Under the pieces are notes generated by a model that saw only the letters and a program-made list of their open reading frames with translations, was not told the DNA's origin and did no database searches. This document shows, piece by piece, positions 33,600 to 44,406 of a DNA stretch of 64,000 nucleotides. Numbering within the stretch: position 1 is the stretch's first letter; each line of letters starts with the position of its first letter. The stretch is from Lotus japonicus (Eukaryota; Streptophyta; Magnoliopsida; Fabales; Fabaceae), in contig NC_080046.1 in the NCBI RefSeq assembly GCF_012489685.1, forward strand, positions 25,054,223 to 25,118,222, in the 5' to 3' direction. A program made the translations under genes and the position numbers.

Positions 33600-35480
33600 T
33601 TTTTTTTTAAAGTGGGTAATATATTGAAATCAAAGAGCCATTGAGGCTAATACATCAGAAGACACCAAAACGTCAAGATCCGGCGGAACCTCCTCAATCC
33701 AAACATCGTTGGAAAATTGAGGAGTTCTTTGCCAAAAAGTCAGCTACTGAGTTGTCGGAACGACGAACAAAAGACAAATTAAAATAACTAAAAGAGGAGA
33801 CCATATCTCTACAGTCATTCAAAAATGAAAATAAATAAGAAGCACCATGCTTATTCTTATGCCAAGCATCAAACAAGTGCAAGCAATCCGTTTCTAGAAC
33901 CCCTCTGAAGAATCCAAGGTCTTTAGCCAATGAAACTCACCACCGAAAAGCCATTGCTTCTGCCACATGAGGGGAAGGAGCACCAATGGAACCATGAGCA
34001 GCTACAGCTGTAACTTCTCCATTTGAATTTCTCACAATCATGCCCAGACCTGCACCCACTGCAACTGTCCAAGAAGCGTGGAAATTCAGCTTGATAATTC
34101 GTGCTGCTGGTCGCCTCCATTTCGTCTTCGCCATGGCAGCGTTGTTGCTGGACAGAGCTGTGCGTCCGTATCGCACATCAACGCATCCAGGCGCTTCACG
34201 ATGACCTCCAAACTGGCCTGAATGTTGGTATGCACAGCCTTGTTTCTCTGCTCCCAAATGACATATATAAGAGTTAAACCAACAACACTTACCTCATCAT
34301 CATTACTGTCCTGAATCTGCTGCACCTATTGAGTTGGTCCCTCTCTATATTGGAAGCGTATGCTCAACGGAATAGCAAACCACCAGCGGGATACTACAAC
34401 ATATGTTTATCAGTTTCCTCGCTGTCCTGGCAGAATGGACACTCATCTTCCACCATAACTCCGCGCTTGCGCAAGGCATGTTGTATCGAAAAAATCCCCA
34501 CAATGGCTCGCCAAATGACATCCTTCACCCGCGGTAAAACCTATGCATTCCAAACGGTTTTCCAGAAGCTAGGACGCTGGTTTGTCCTTTGTTTGCAGAA
34601 CCCGTAGAGGAGGAGGCAGCACCACGAATTCGTCATTGGTGAATAAAGGCATAGCCCGTCTTCGTCGTGTATGCCCCATCCGTTGTCAAAGGCCAAAAGA
34701 GAGCATTAGGTGAGGACCTCCATGGTAGAGGGATATCTGGAATTTCCTTAGCTGTTGGTGGCCAAAACACTAACTCAATTAAATCTTTATCCCACACCTG
34801 CATATTATTAACCATCAAATCAGAAACATGAGTTAGACTACCCTGTTGGGCTAAATCATCATGGAAATCAGAGGATGTCCACTTGGAGGCCAATTATCCT
34901 TCCAATTATCAATCCCCTTACCATCCCCTACGCTCCAACGAGCTCCCTCATTAAATACCCAAGTTGTGCGGAAAATACTTGTCCAAGCGTAACTTGGACG
35001 CACATTTTTTTGTTGTTGCACTTAGCGTGGATTGGGAAAAATACACGACCTTAAAGACTTGGCCCAAAAGAGACTCAGGGTGTTTCTGAATGCGCCACTA
35101 GGTCTTTGCTACTAGAGTTGTGTTCTAAAATCGATTCCACCATCTCGCTTGGGCCGGCACAAAGAATCCCATTTGAGCCAGTGAATCCCCCGCCGGGATG
35201 CATCACCACTCCAATAGAATTTACTAATCATTCTCTCAATATCTGCACATAAACCATCCGGTAAGAGAAAGCAAGACATAATATAAGATGAGATTGCCTG
35301 AGCTACCGCTTTAACAAGAACCTCCCTTCCCACCCGTGAGAGGGATCGTTCCTTCAAACATTTGAGTTTCTTCCAAACTAGTTCTTTGACAAAATGAAAT
35401 ATTGGGTTTTTTACTTACCAATGATGGTAGGGATTCCCAAATATTTGTCATAACTATCCACTGTCTTCACACCGGCAAGG
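33600..35480 (-). mobile_element. 5'-truncated L1-type LINE, degenerate
   Basis: A nine-T run at 33600-33608 is a poly(A) tail on the minus strand. Moving inward on the minus strand there are RNase H (33694-34120: NFHASWTVAVGAGLGMIVRNSNGEVTA in pieces, SVADFLAKNSS), a linker (LTLIYVIWEQRNKAVH), zf-RVT remnants (34600-34893: WPLTTDGAYTTKTGYAF) and the RT C-terminus (35112-35357: ERSLSRVGREVLVKAVAQAISSYIMSCF). Further RT remnants reach about 35480 (YDKYLGIPT). Several frameshifts and stops. No TSD found. Confidence 0.75.
35112..35357 (-). pseudogene. LINE reverse transcriptase C-terminal fragment
   Basis: 81-residue open piece with the LINE motif SLSRVGREVLVKAVAQAI...YIMSCFLLP and IERMISKFYWSG...IHWLKWDSLC, typical of the end of the plant LINE RT domain. 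Truncated on both sides by frame breaks. Confidence 0.85.
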
Positions 35481-35621
35481 TTGTGGGAAGGTCATAGAAG
35501 AAGACCTTGCCAAAATCAAATTAGGAGAACTGCAAGACCACTCATCGTATATGGGTGAAAGTCAACCTTAGAATATGACGATGTCGAGTAGAAAAGTTGA
35601 TATTCTTCAAGAGCTTCCATC

Positions 35622-36344
35622 TAGGGATGGCAATGGGTCTTGGACCCATAGAGTACCCGCAAAAAATACCCATTATGGGTAGGGTAAAAACCCGCTAGAT
35701 GGGTATGGGGTTGGGTATGGGTAATTACTCGCAAAAAGTAATGGGTATGGGTGCGGGTATGTGTACTATAGTACCCAACCCGCCCCATACCCGCACACAC
35801 ATATTATTATTATTATTATTTAGTATTATATGAACAAATTAACTTAAACTATAGCTTTCAAACTTAATTATTTTAAAAAATAGGTGACTATTTAAAGTAT
35901 TCATAATCATTGCTAATTTACTCCCACTTATTTTTAAAATTAGTAAGTTAATAACCTACAACTTTAGGACTATATTATAAATCCAAAATAAAAAATTAAG
36001 TTATATCTTTCTTGCTTATTCGTTTTAAAAAAATATATTTTTAGTTGAATGATTTTATTTGTTACGTAGATAATCTTTTGTATTTATATTAGTGTTTTTT
36101 ATTTAAAAAGTTAGTTGTATTTTTTGTTTTCTATTAACAAAAATAGTGAAAAATATATTTTAGTTAGTTAAATTGCGGGTAATGGGCACGGGTACGGGCA
36201 TATAGGTACCCAGAGGGTACGGGGACGGGCATTCAAGTTGCTACCCACGCGGGTATGAGAACGGGTACGGGTAATTTTTTAAAACGCGGTTATGGGGATG
36301 GGTACTATAGTACCCTACCTAGACCCTACCCATTGCCATCCCTA
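35622..36344. mobile_element. hAT-type MITE with 8-bp TSD
   Basis: 723 bp. The ends are inverted (TAGGGATGGCAATGGGT / ACCCATTGCCATCCCTA) and flanked by CTTCCATC at 35614-35621 and 36345-36352. The subterminal regions are full of GGGTA/TACCC repeats in both orientations, and an (ATT)n run lies at 35804-35820. No transposase, so non-autonomous. Confidence 0.92.
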
Positions 36345-36352
36345 CTTCCATC

Positions 36353-37524
36353 GACGAGAAGGTTTGGCACATTGATGTCGGCTCTTCATCTAAGCTGTAA
36401 TATCTTTCGAGGGTTGAGTTGTTTGCCTATTAAAGTGGTATGTGAGTTAAGTTCATAATGCAATGAGACAACTCAATCCATATCTAGTATACCAATCATA
36501 GTACCCACAACAAACATTGGGCAGAGAAGTAAACTGTTCTAATGCGTCTTAGGTGATTTACATCTCAACACTTGCTGTCGATAAGCACATTTAACCCTAT
36601 ATTTGGTTAAGAGCCCTCACACTCCATGTACATCAACACTATTATCAACAATGTGCTTTAAAACTTAGCTAATAGCTCGTTGTGTAGATTCTTTGCTAGG
36701 GCCCATTATGCCAAAGTGGGATAAACGTCATCCTTATTTCCTTATTTCCCCAACCCATTTGGCAGTATGGGGCCTAAGAAAATCACCATATTTGGTGTAT
36801 GGATATTCTTGGATGGTGGGGTGAGGTAGGGGTGGCAAATAGATGGATTCGATAAATTAGATTGTTATGGATCGTTAAGAATAATTCATTGAATCTACAA
36901 GTCATGTGAGAAATGACGTAGTTATGTCATAGCTTTAATTTGTTATGAATTCTCTTCTTCAAGCAATCCATGCTTATGTCAAATTTTACGTAATTCATTC
37001 TCATCAGACATTCACTGCCTTAAATTTTCTCACCATTGTAAATTCACAAAAGCAAAAAATTGGGTCATTATAAATGTGTTAGTGAGAACATGTTTTGAGG
37101 GAGTTGGAGATAATTGTCGGAGAGTGAGAGAAATGTGATTTTTCTCATTGGGGTGTTTGAGATTTATAGAGGATAATTACGCCTCATGTAAGACGCGTTG
37201 TCAGACATTACAAAGCACAAAATATGTCTCATGTAAGGCGAATTCTTTTCACACCTCTCTTTGAGGTGGAGAGAGGTGGGAGGAAGAAAGATAAAAAGAA
37301 AAAAAAAATAAGAGAAAAAGTATGAGATGTAATAGATGATAAGAGGAGAAAGATAGAAATAAAAATAGGTGAAAATGATGTGTATTAAAAATGAGATTTG
37401 AACATATCATTATTGAATTTTGTTGGATAAAATGGGTGGCTTCTAGCATGAAGCACCTTACATGTGCTGCAGTGGTACAACACCTGGTTTTGACCATTGG
37501 ATTTACTATTAAATTATTCAAGGG
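36353..37524. other. Intergenic DNA, nothing firm
   Basis: No gene recognised. A short inverted repeat around CACCTCTCTTTGAGGTGGAGAG (37252-37273) and a GA-rich stretch to 37330 could be a MITE edge, but I found no complete element. Confidence 0.45.
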
Positions 37525-37624
37525 ATGAAATCTCATACCGATGTCCTGTTGAGACAAAAATTCCATTTGCATCCCCTTGATATCTCATTTTTGGTCCTCA
37601 AAAAATATAGCTTCATAAAATTGT

Positions 37625-37788
37625 CCCCAGAAATAAACAAAACAAACTATAACTCTTTTTGTGGATTATGGATCTCCACTAAGAATGCTGACAAGTATAT
37701 CAAGTTTGGGATTGAGGACATTGAAGCTAGGCTTAACGATTTGTTTCAGGGGAGCAGTGGATCAAATGGTGGTAGAAAGTTAAGGTGA
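37625..37788 (+). pseudogene. Possible terminal exon resembling EXO70 C-terminus
   Basis: The open frame ends with CGLWISTKNADKYIKFGIEDIEARLNDLFQG, then a Ser/Gly/Arg tail and stop at 37786. The pattern YIKF...ED-EARLNDLF-G resembles the C-terminal helix of plant EXO70 exocyst subunits, which tether secretory vesicles at the plasma membrane. Only about 50 residues are recognisable. No upstream exons were found in the preceding 1 kb, so it is a fragment or the last exon of a broken gene. The upstream limit is approximate. Confidence 0.4.
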
Positions 37789-37850
37789 AAAATGTACTCC
37801 TGTTAGTGTGTATGATTTTGTAGTGTAATTTGGCGATTCCTCTCTGAGAT

Positions 37851-38446
37851 ATGGCTGAAGACAACTCTAAGACTAAGGGTGAAGGGAAGACCCCAGTCAC
37901 TGAGTTTATGACTACTTCGTCCAAACTCACTGACATCAAGCTTGATGGGGATGGTGAGAACTATGTGGAGTGGAAGTATTTGGTGGAGGTCAACCTTGGA
38001 GGAATGGGAAAGGATGAGAATTTGATTGGAACTTGTCCTACAAACGCAACGACAGCGGCGAAATGCAAGATGGATGATAAACACATTCTAGAGTTATTAG
38101 TGAATTTTGTTGATAAGTGGACACAATCTGTAATTACTCATTGTCAAACAGTGAAGGAGTTATGGGAGTTTCTCCAATTTATTTTTGATAAAGGTGATAA
38201 TTTGAATCACATCTATGCTTTGTTGCAGCAGATATTTCGTCCGAAACAAGATCAGGGTAAGTTGATGGATTATTTTGTAGAATTCAAGAAATATGCTGAG
38301 AAAATGACTTCTCTCCTATCTTGCGAGACAAAAGAGGATATTCTAGACCCAATAGAAGAAATTGATAGCATTGAGTTGGTTATCTGGCCTTGATCATGAG
38401 TTTGAGGTGGTCCGGTCTCAGATTTTTTCGAGCAAGCAGGTGGATA
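37851..38446 (+). pseudogene. copia gag, N-terminal part
   Basis: Starts at the ATG at 37851. The first 181 codons are open and show a copia-type gag (KLDGDGENYVEWKYLVEV, then TVKELWEFLQFIFDKGDNLNHIYALLQQIF). The stop at 38392 comes from a one-base frameshift; the gag reading continues in the next frame as GLDHEFEVVRSQIF to the MITE insertion at 38447. The second part, with the zinc knuckle, lies after the MITE. Confidence 0.8.
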
Positions 38447-38454
38447 CTCTCAGT

Positions 38455-39073
38455 CAGTGTTATAAAACTCAGACCGGACCGGCCGATCCGACCGGTTCGA
38501 CCGCAAACCGGTGACTAAGCCGGTTCGAGCTGACAATCGGATCGGCCATGCATTCAAACCGGACTGAACCGGAACGGACCGGCCGATTTAGTCGAAAAAC
38601 CGGTGACTCGGCCGGTTTTTTGTTGAACCGGTGAGCCAACTTTTTTTTTTGTTAACAGAAAACCTGGGCTGCTTTTTTTATTTTGAACGTAACCTGGGCT
38701 GAAGTCCATTTTAAAGTTGAGCCTATTTTATGTTTTTTAATTATTGATATGTTGATAATGGGCCTTTACATGTGTAGAGAGTAGAGTATTATAAAAATGT
38801 GTTAATTATCTAAAAAATTGCTGCAAGTGGGGTTTGAACACAAGACCTTGAGGAATAGGAAGCAATGTTAACCACTATACCACCATGTTATTTAGTGTTT
38901 TGAAACCTCTTTTATTATTTATATATTAACCATATATTGTATTGGGATTATTTTATAATTTTTTAATATACACCGAGTCAAACAATCGAACCAATGACCC
39001 AGTGGTCAGACCAGTGACCCATTGACCCAGTGCCCTGACCGAGTCGATCACCGGGCCGAGTTTAATAACACTG
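38455..39073. mobile_element. hAT-type MITE with 8-bp TSD in copia gag
   Basis: 619 bp. Inverted ends CAGTGTTATAAAACTC and GAGTTTAATAACACTG, flanked by CTCTCAGT at 38447-38454 and 39074-39081. The left third is rich in CCGGTT/AACCGG repeats. A tRNA-like stretch lies inside on the minus strand (38829-38882). No transposase. Confidence 0.93.
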
Positions 39074-39438
39074 CTCTCAGTGATGTCTTCTATCGAGTCA
39101 TGCAGTCCTCTTTTGAGAAGCCCAAACCCGCTTCAGATGTTTATACTTCTGATCGCTCTGCTTTAGCGGCCCATTCAGGCTTTCGTGGCGGACGTGGTGG
39201 AGGCCGTGGTGGTGCTAGAGATCGTGGTGGACGTTCCGGACAGATCCAATGTTATAGTTGTGGAGAACTGGGTCATTACAAGAATCAATGTCCCAATTCT
39301 CAACAACACCAACAACATTTTCAACAGTCAGCTCATAATCGCTTTGCTAACAACGTTTCCCAGTCAGATGTTGTCCAAACACAACCTGAAAAGCGTATAG
39401 TGGTTATGAGTGATGATGAGTTTGCCAGATATACATAG
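39074..39438 (+). pseudogene. copia gag, C-terminal part with zinc knuckle
   Basis: Continues the interrupted gag: SDVFYRVMQSSFEKPKP, a Gly/Arg-rich stretch (FRGGRGGGRGGARDRGGRSG) and one CCHC knuckle CYSCGELGHYKNQC, ending at a TAG at 39436. The RGG-rich segment followed by a single knuckle is usual for copia gag. Confidence 0.85.
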
Positions 39439-39539
39439 TTTTAGATCTCCCAGCAGTCTCAGATCTCACAGCAGTCAGCCTCACCATCCTCCTCCACAAC
39501 TACCTTTGTCCAAACAGGTAATCCTACTTGTGTCTATCC

Positions 39540-40524
39540 TCTACTTCACGGCGTTGGGTCATTGATTTCGGCACTACTGATCATATGACAGGGGATTCAG
39601 GCATTTTTTTTGTCATTTAGTTCATCTAGTATTCATTCGTTTGTAACCCTTTCTGATGGGTCCACTGTTCGTGTTAACGGGAGTGGGTGTGCCACCCCAG
39701 TTTCTACTTTACCTAAGTCCTCTGTGCTATATTTACCTCAGTTTCCTTGTAATCTTCTCTCAATTAGCAAAATAACCCGTTCATTAAAATGTTCAGTAAC
39801 CTTCTTTCCGGATTCTTGTGTGTTTCAGGATCCGTCGACACAGAGGATTATTGGTAGAGGAAGAGAATCTGATGGATTGTATCTACTAGAAGAAGGAGTC
39901 TCAAGGGCATCAACAACTTATTGTACCAGTAGCGTGTCTCATTTTCAGCTTCATTGTCGTCTCGGTCATCCATATCTAGGAGTTTTTAGGAAGTTGTGTC
40001 CTCAATTGGAGTCCTTATCAAGCTTTTCTTGTGAGACTTGTCAGTTTGCTAAACACAATCGTAGTGTTTATTTACCTCGTTTGAATAAAAGAACTATGTC
40101 TTTATTTCATATTGTCCACTTTGATGTATGGGGGCCATGCCCTATAACTTCTAAATTAGGTTACAAGTATTTTGTCACATTTGAGGATGATTATTCTCGT
40201 GCAACATGGTTATATTTAATGAAATCCAGATCTGAGTTATTCACTATATTTTGTAACTTTTGTGCTGAAATTCGTACTCAATTTAACTATCCAATACGTA
40301 TTCTTCATAGTGATAATGACAAAGAGTACTTCTCTGCACCATTCCGTACTTTTATGGATGAACATAGCATGATTTATCAGTCTTCTTTTATTGTTACACC
40401 ACAACAAAATGGGGAGGCTGAGCGTAAAAACTGGCATCTTATGGAAGTTGCTCGGACTTTGATGTTTCAGATGAAAGTTCAGAATTTTTTTTGGCTGATG
40501 CAGCTCTTACTGCTGCATATTTAA
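39540..40524 (+). pseudogene. copia protease and integrase
   Basis: The protease motif at about 39553 reads WVIDFGTTDHMTG where D-S/T-G is expected, so the active-site triad is altered. A frame break follows near 39615, then an open stretch to 40522. The integrase finger (HCRLGHP ... CETCQFAKH) and D-D-E core (HFDVWGP, LHSDNDKEY, GEAERKN) are all retained. The frame is lost at the end of the core (about 40490), and the next part reads on in another frame. Confidence 0.85.
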
Positions 40525-42093
40525 TTAATCGCATGCCATCCACCGTGCTAAATGGTGTTATTCCTTATTTTGTCTTGTTTCCGTCACGTTCTTTGTTTCC
40601 TTTGCCTCCAAAAGTATTTGGTTGCACCTGTTTTGTTCTTGATGTCAGGCCTCAAGTGACTAAGTTGGATCCGAAGTCATTGAAGTGTGTGTTCCTGGGG
40701 TACCGTTGTTTCTCTCCAGATCTTGGTCGCTACCTTGTCTCTGCTGATGTTACATTCTTTAAGGACTGCTCCTTCTCGGGGTGGTCTCCCTCCTCTTTAT
40801 CGGTATGTGAGACAGAAGACACCTTCTTAACTTATGTCACTACTTCCCTTGCTCCACAGACTACTACTGGCACATGTTTCCAATTTTATGAGAAGACATA
40901 TAGTCGCAGGCTGAAAAGTAGTGCTCTTCCACCGGATACTCAATCTCTACCTTCACGTCCTCTGGTGTCTTCAGACCCTCCTGATAATTTGGACCTCCCT
41001 ATAGCTTTACGTAAAGGTAAGCACACTTGCTCTTACCCCATCTCTTCTTATGTCACTTCCAATAAATTGTCACCTGCCTCTAAGTCTTTTGTTGCTTCCT
41101 TAGATTCTATGTTTGTGCCTAAGTCTTTTTCAGATGCCTTATCACATGCTAGTTGGAGGTAGGCTGTGGAGGAGGAAATGCTGGCTCTTGAGCATAATGC
41201 GACTTGGGATTTGGTCCCTTTACCTGCGGGGAAACAGGCTGTTGGGTGTAAGTGGGTTTACACTACTAAAGTAAACCTTGATGGTTCTATGGCTCGCTTG
41301 AAAGCTCGGTTGGTTGCCAAGGGATATGCTCAAACATATGGGTTCGACTACACTGATACTTTTTCCCCTGTTACTAAATTATACTCTATTCGCCTTCTCA
41401 TCTCTCTTGCTGCTACTAATAATTGGTATTTGATCCAGTTAGATGTGAAGAATGCATTTTGACATGGTGATTTACAGGATGAGGTATACATGGAGCAACC
41501 ACCCGGGTTTGTTGCTTAGGGGGAGTGTGAGAAAGTGTGTCGACTCAAGAAATCATTGTATGGCCTAAAAATATCACCTAGGTCCTGGTTTGGACGATTC
41601 TATGATGTTGTTATGGAGTTTGGTTTACGAAGAAGCGAGAGTGACCACACTGTGTTTTTCAAGCAAACTAATAAAGGTTGCATTTTATCGGTTGTTTATG
41701 TTGATGATATCGTGATTACAGGTAGTGATAGTGAAGGAATTGGCAACTTGAAGACTTTCCTTCAGACGGAGTTTCAGACCAAAGATGTTTGAATTCTGAA
41801 ATACTTTTTGGGCATTGAAGTTATGTACTCGAAGAATGGGACTATGATATCTTAGAGAAAGTATGTTTTGGATTTGCTAGCTGAGTCTGGTCTTATGGGA
41901 TCTAAACCATGTGAGACCCCTATGGAACCAGGAATGAAACTTACAGCAGAAGGAGTTCCTTTCTCTGACCCACAACAATATAGAAGATTGGTGGGTAAGT
42001 TGTATGACTTGATAATTACCATACTAGATATTTCCTTCCCAGTGAGCGTTGCAAGTTAGTTTATGTCCTCACCGAAAGACGCACATTGGAAAT
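40491..42093 (+). pseudogene. copia integrase tail, reverse transcriptase and RNase H start
   Basis: After a frameshift the integrase tail is read from 40491 (ADAALTAAYLINRMPS, FGCTCFVLDV). The RT then follows with [45 protein letters not shown] and the catalytic YVDD (41698-41709). At least six stops interrupt it (41161, 41461, 41518, 41790, 41854, 42057). It continues to FMSSPKDAHW, where the SIRE-like element begins. Confidence 0.85.
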
Positions 42094-42957
42094 GTTGTTA
42101 CTTTTGGTTGTCTTGCATTTTGTCCAAAACAACCTGATGTCGAAGCAGATGCTGTGACATCTGCATTCGTGTAGCACAGGACATCAGTCCTTGACTTGGA
42201 GTGCTTAAGTGTGCCCTGGAAATTTGCTGAAGATTCTAGTGTGGTTACTTACGCTTTAAGTAGCTATTTTATGGGCTGGTTTTATTGTTGGAATAATCTC
42301 TGATTAAGGGATTGATTCCTATTGTGTTTATGATGATCGACTAGTGAACACAATCAACATTTATGGAAGATTGCGTTCTGATTTGCTGCTGTTGGACTAC
42401 TGCTTCAGCTTTTGAAAAACCTAGTGTGGCTGCTGAAGCTTATATATATAGTGAAGACCTAAAACGCGAAGACTACTGAAGCTATCGAGTGAAATAGATC
42501 AAGTGTTTTAGGGTTGTGTTTTGTGCTAGTCCTTGTGTTCTTTGTGAACTCACCTTGCTCATTGATTCTATAAGGCAAGGTTGAATTCTGTGTTCTTGAG
42601 TGTTAGAACTCTACTTGTTGTTGTTCTTACCAATCACTATGGCAGTGGTTGAGAGAAAGTGAGAGGAGCTCTCATACCTAGGTCGATATATTAGGTAGAA
42701 ATACACTGGGTAGATTAGAAAGAGAACTATGAGCTGTGGGTTCATGAGTGTCTGTAGTTCCTGAATATTGAGATAGTGGATTTCCTTTCATTGGGTGCAA
42801 ACCCTCCAGACGTAGGTGAAGTTTCACCGAACTGGGTTAACAATTTTGGTGTTGTGTCTTGTTTATTTTATGCTTTTACTCTTTACTGTTGTATGATTGT
42901 TAAAGCAGTTGCTTAAGCATCGCGTAGGACATCTGCTATACGAGAACTAGAATTTCA
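42094..42957 (+). mobile_element. 5' LTR of SIRE-like element
   Basis: 864 bp, TGTTGTTACTTTTGG...GAATTTCA. Ends and internal blocks match the minus-strand solo LTR at 29343-30266. Confidence 0.85.
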
Positions 42958-42959
42958 AT

Positions 42960-42971
42960 TGGCATCAGAGC
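42960..42971 (+). other. Primer-binding site (initiator tRNA-Met-like)
   Basis: TGGCATCAGAGC lies two bases after the LTR. It differs at one base from the TGGTATCAGAGC used by the gypsy elements here. Confidence 0.75.
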
Positions 42972-43021
42972 AGGCACCCTGTTCTGTGTGGGTGAGCTCC
43001 GGGGAGATAGATTCAGTTCTC

Positions 43022-43162
43022 ATGGATAACAAGGAGGGAGGATCAGTCAATAGGCCACCCATTCTGGATGGTACTAATTATGACTATTGGAAAGTTCGCG
43101 TGACTGCTTTTCTCAAGTCAATTGACAACAAGACTTGGAAAGCTATTGTCAAAGGATGGAAG
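43022..43162 (+). pseudogene. Sirevirus gag, N-terminal part
   Basis: ATG at 43022, after the PBS and a short leader. It reads MDNKEGGSVNRPPILDGTNYDY then WKVRVTAFLKSIDN, the usual start of plant copia/sirevirus gag. The frame is cut after GWK by the solo LTR; gag resumes at 44412 in a matching position once the duplicated GGAAG is allowed for. Confidence 0.85.
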
Positions 43163-44406
43163 TGTAAGATCAAGGTTTGATCAGTGGTTGCATCTCTATA
43201 TTTTGATGATTACAATTAAGGTTTGTGATGATGAACAATTGTGGTACCCTAACGTTTGTCCTTTTTAGTTGTGACAAACAGGTTCTGAATCTGACCCAAG
43301 CCTATTTATTCAGAAGAAGAAGAACCAAGGGATACTAAAAAGAGAGCTCTAAAGCATACCATGTTCGTTCAGAACAGTGGCAAATCCTTCAGAAGTTCTG
43401 AAGATACATGCTCTCAAGAGGTTCTGAAGAACCAGAGTCAGAAGTTCTGAAGACCAGATGTTCAAGTGGAACGGTCCAGAAGTAGAAGACTCAAGTTCTG
43501 AAGACTTGCAAGAAGTTGGTTCTGAAGACCCAAGCTATTCTAGCTCTGACGTTCAGAAGTTCTGAGGAACTTGTTCAGAAGCAGAAGTTGCAAGGTCAGA
43601 AGAATCCAAGCTTTAATCTGACGAAGATCAGAAGCTTCACCAACGTTCATCTGAAGCACTTCAGATCTCAAGTCAACTGGTGAAAGGACAGGTCGTTATC
43701 ATAGTACAACATCGTACAAGTCTCAGTCTGTCCGCCACCTACCTTGTTCAGCCTAGCAGTCTGATATTACAAGATTGCCACTCCAACGGACAAAACCCTA
43801 GCAACGGCTACATCACAAGTCTTGGAGTATATAAAGGCTGAAGAAAGAAGAAAGAGGTGAAGAAACTTTGCTGAAATCATTCAACATTTACGAACCAATC
43901 TCTTAGCATTATTTCTTCACTGTTCTTAAACATCTGAGTTTACTATTAGCTTTTTAGAAGCACTTATTGTAAACCCGAAACCTTTTACATTACATTGTAA
44001 AGTTCCTTAAGAGACCAAGGTTGATCGGATCTTGAGAGGACTGAATCAAGGTTGATTCGGTGTTTAGCTAGTCTTAAGAGGATCGGTAGATCAGCTTCTT
44101 AAGAGGATACTAGTGAGAAAATCAGTGTATTGTTAGTCACTTAGCAGGTTGCAAAGTGCAGTTGTAACACTCATTGATTTTAGTGAATTGCCTTCATCAG
44201 AAGAAGGAAGAAATCACCTTCACGGGTGGACTGGATTAGCTTGAGCTTTTATCTCAAGTGAACCAGAATAAAATACTTGCGTGCTTCACTTCTTATCCTT
44301 CAGCACCTAGTTCTTATCTTTGAGTTTTGAAAAAGTTCTAAAAGTCTACCCTTTATTCAAAAACTCTATTCAAACCCCCCCTTTCTAGTGTTTTTCGCAC
44401 CTTCAG
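43163..44406 (+). mobile_element. Solo LTR of another copia-type family in sirevirus gag
   Basis: 1244 bp, TGTAAGATCAAGG...GCACCTTCA, flanked by GGAAG at 43158-43162 and 44407-44411. It ends in a C-rich stretch (44374-44382) typical of plant copia LTR ends. It holds many copies of CAGAAG/TTCTGA words at 43390-43660. No internal region, PBS or PPT, so it is a solo LTR; the strand is inferred from the C-rich end. Confidence 0.88.

Larger units (their letters stand above)
37851..42093 (+). mobile_element. Decayed Ty1/copia element (interrupted)
   Basis: gag, protease, integrase and RT occur in copia order, with multiple stops and frameshifts. A hAT MITE sits in gag (38455-39073), and a SIRE-like element cuts the RNase H region at 42093. 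No LTR was recognised upstream of gag; its 3' part lies beyond the window. Most in-frame stops are TAG where CAG is expected, as after cytosine methylation and deamination. Confidence 0.8.

Noticed and set aside
36827..36850. Another hAT-type MITE starting TAGGGGTGGCAAA
   Set aside because: No inverted partner end and no 8-bp duplication found in the following 1 kb.
37803..38084. Antisense frames opposite copia gag
   Set aside because: No similarity to known proteins, and the opposite strand has clear gag motifs.
43390..43660. Heat-shock elements in the solo LTR (TTC/GAA alternation)
   Set aside because: The triplets are separated by one base (TTCAGAAGTTCTGAA), whereas the canonical heat-shock element has two bases between TTC and GAA.
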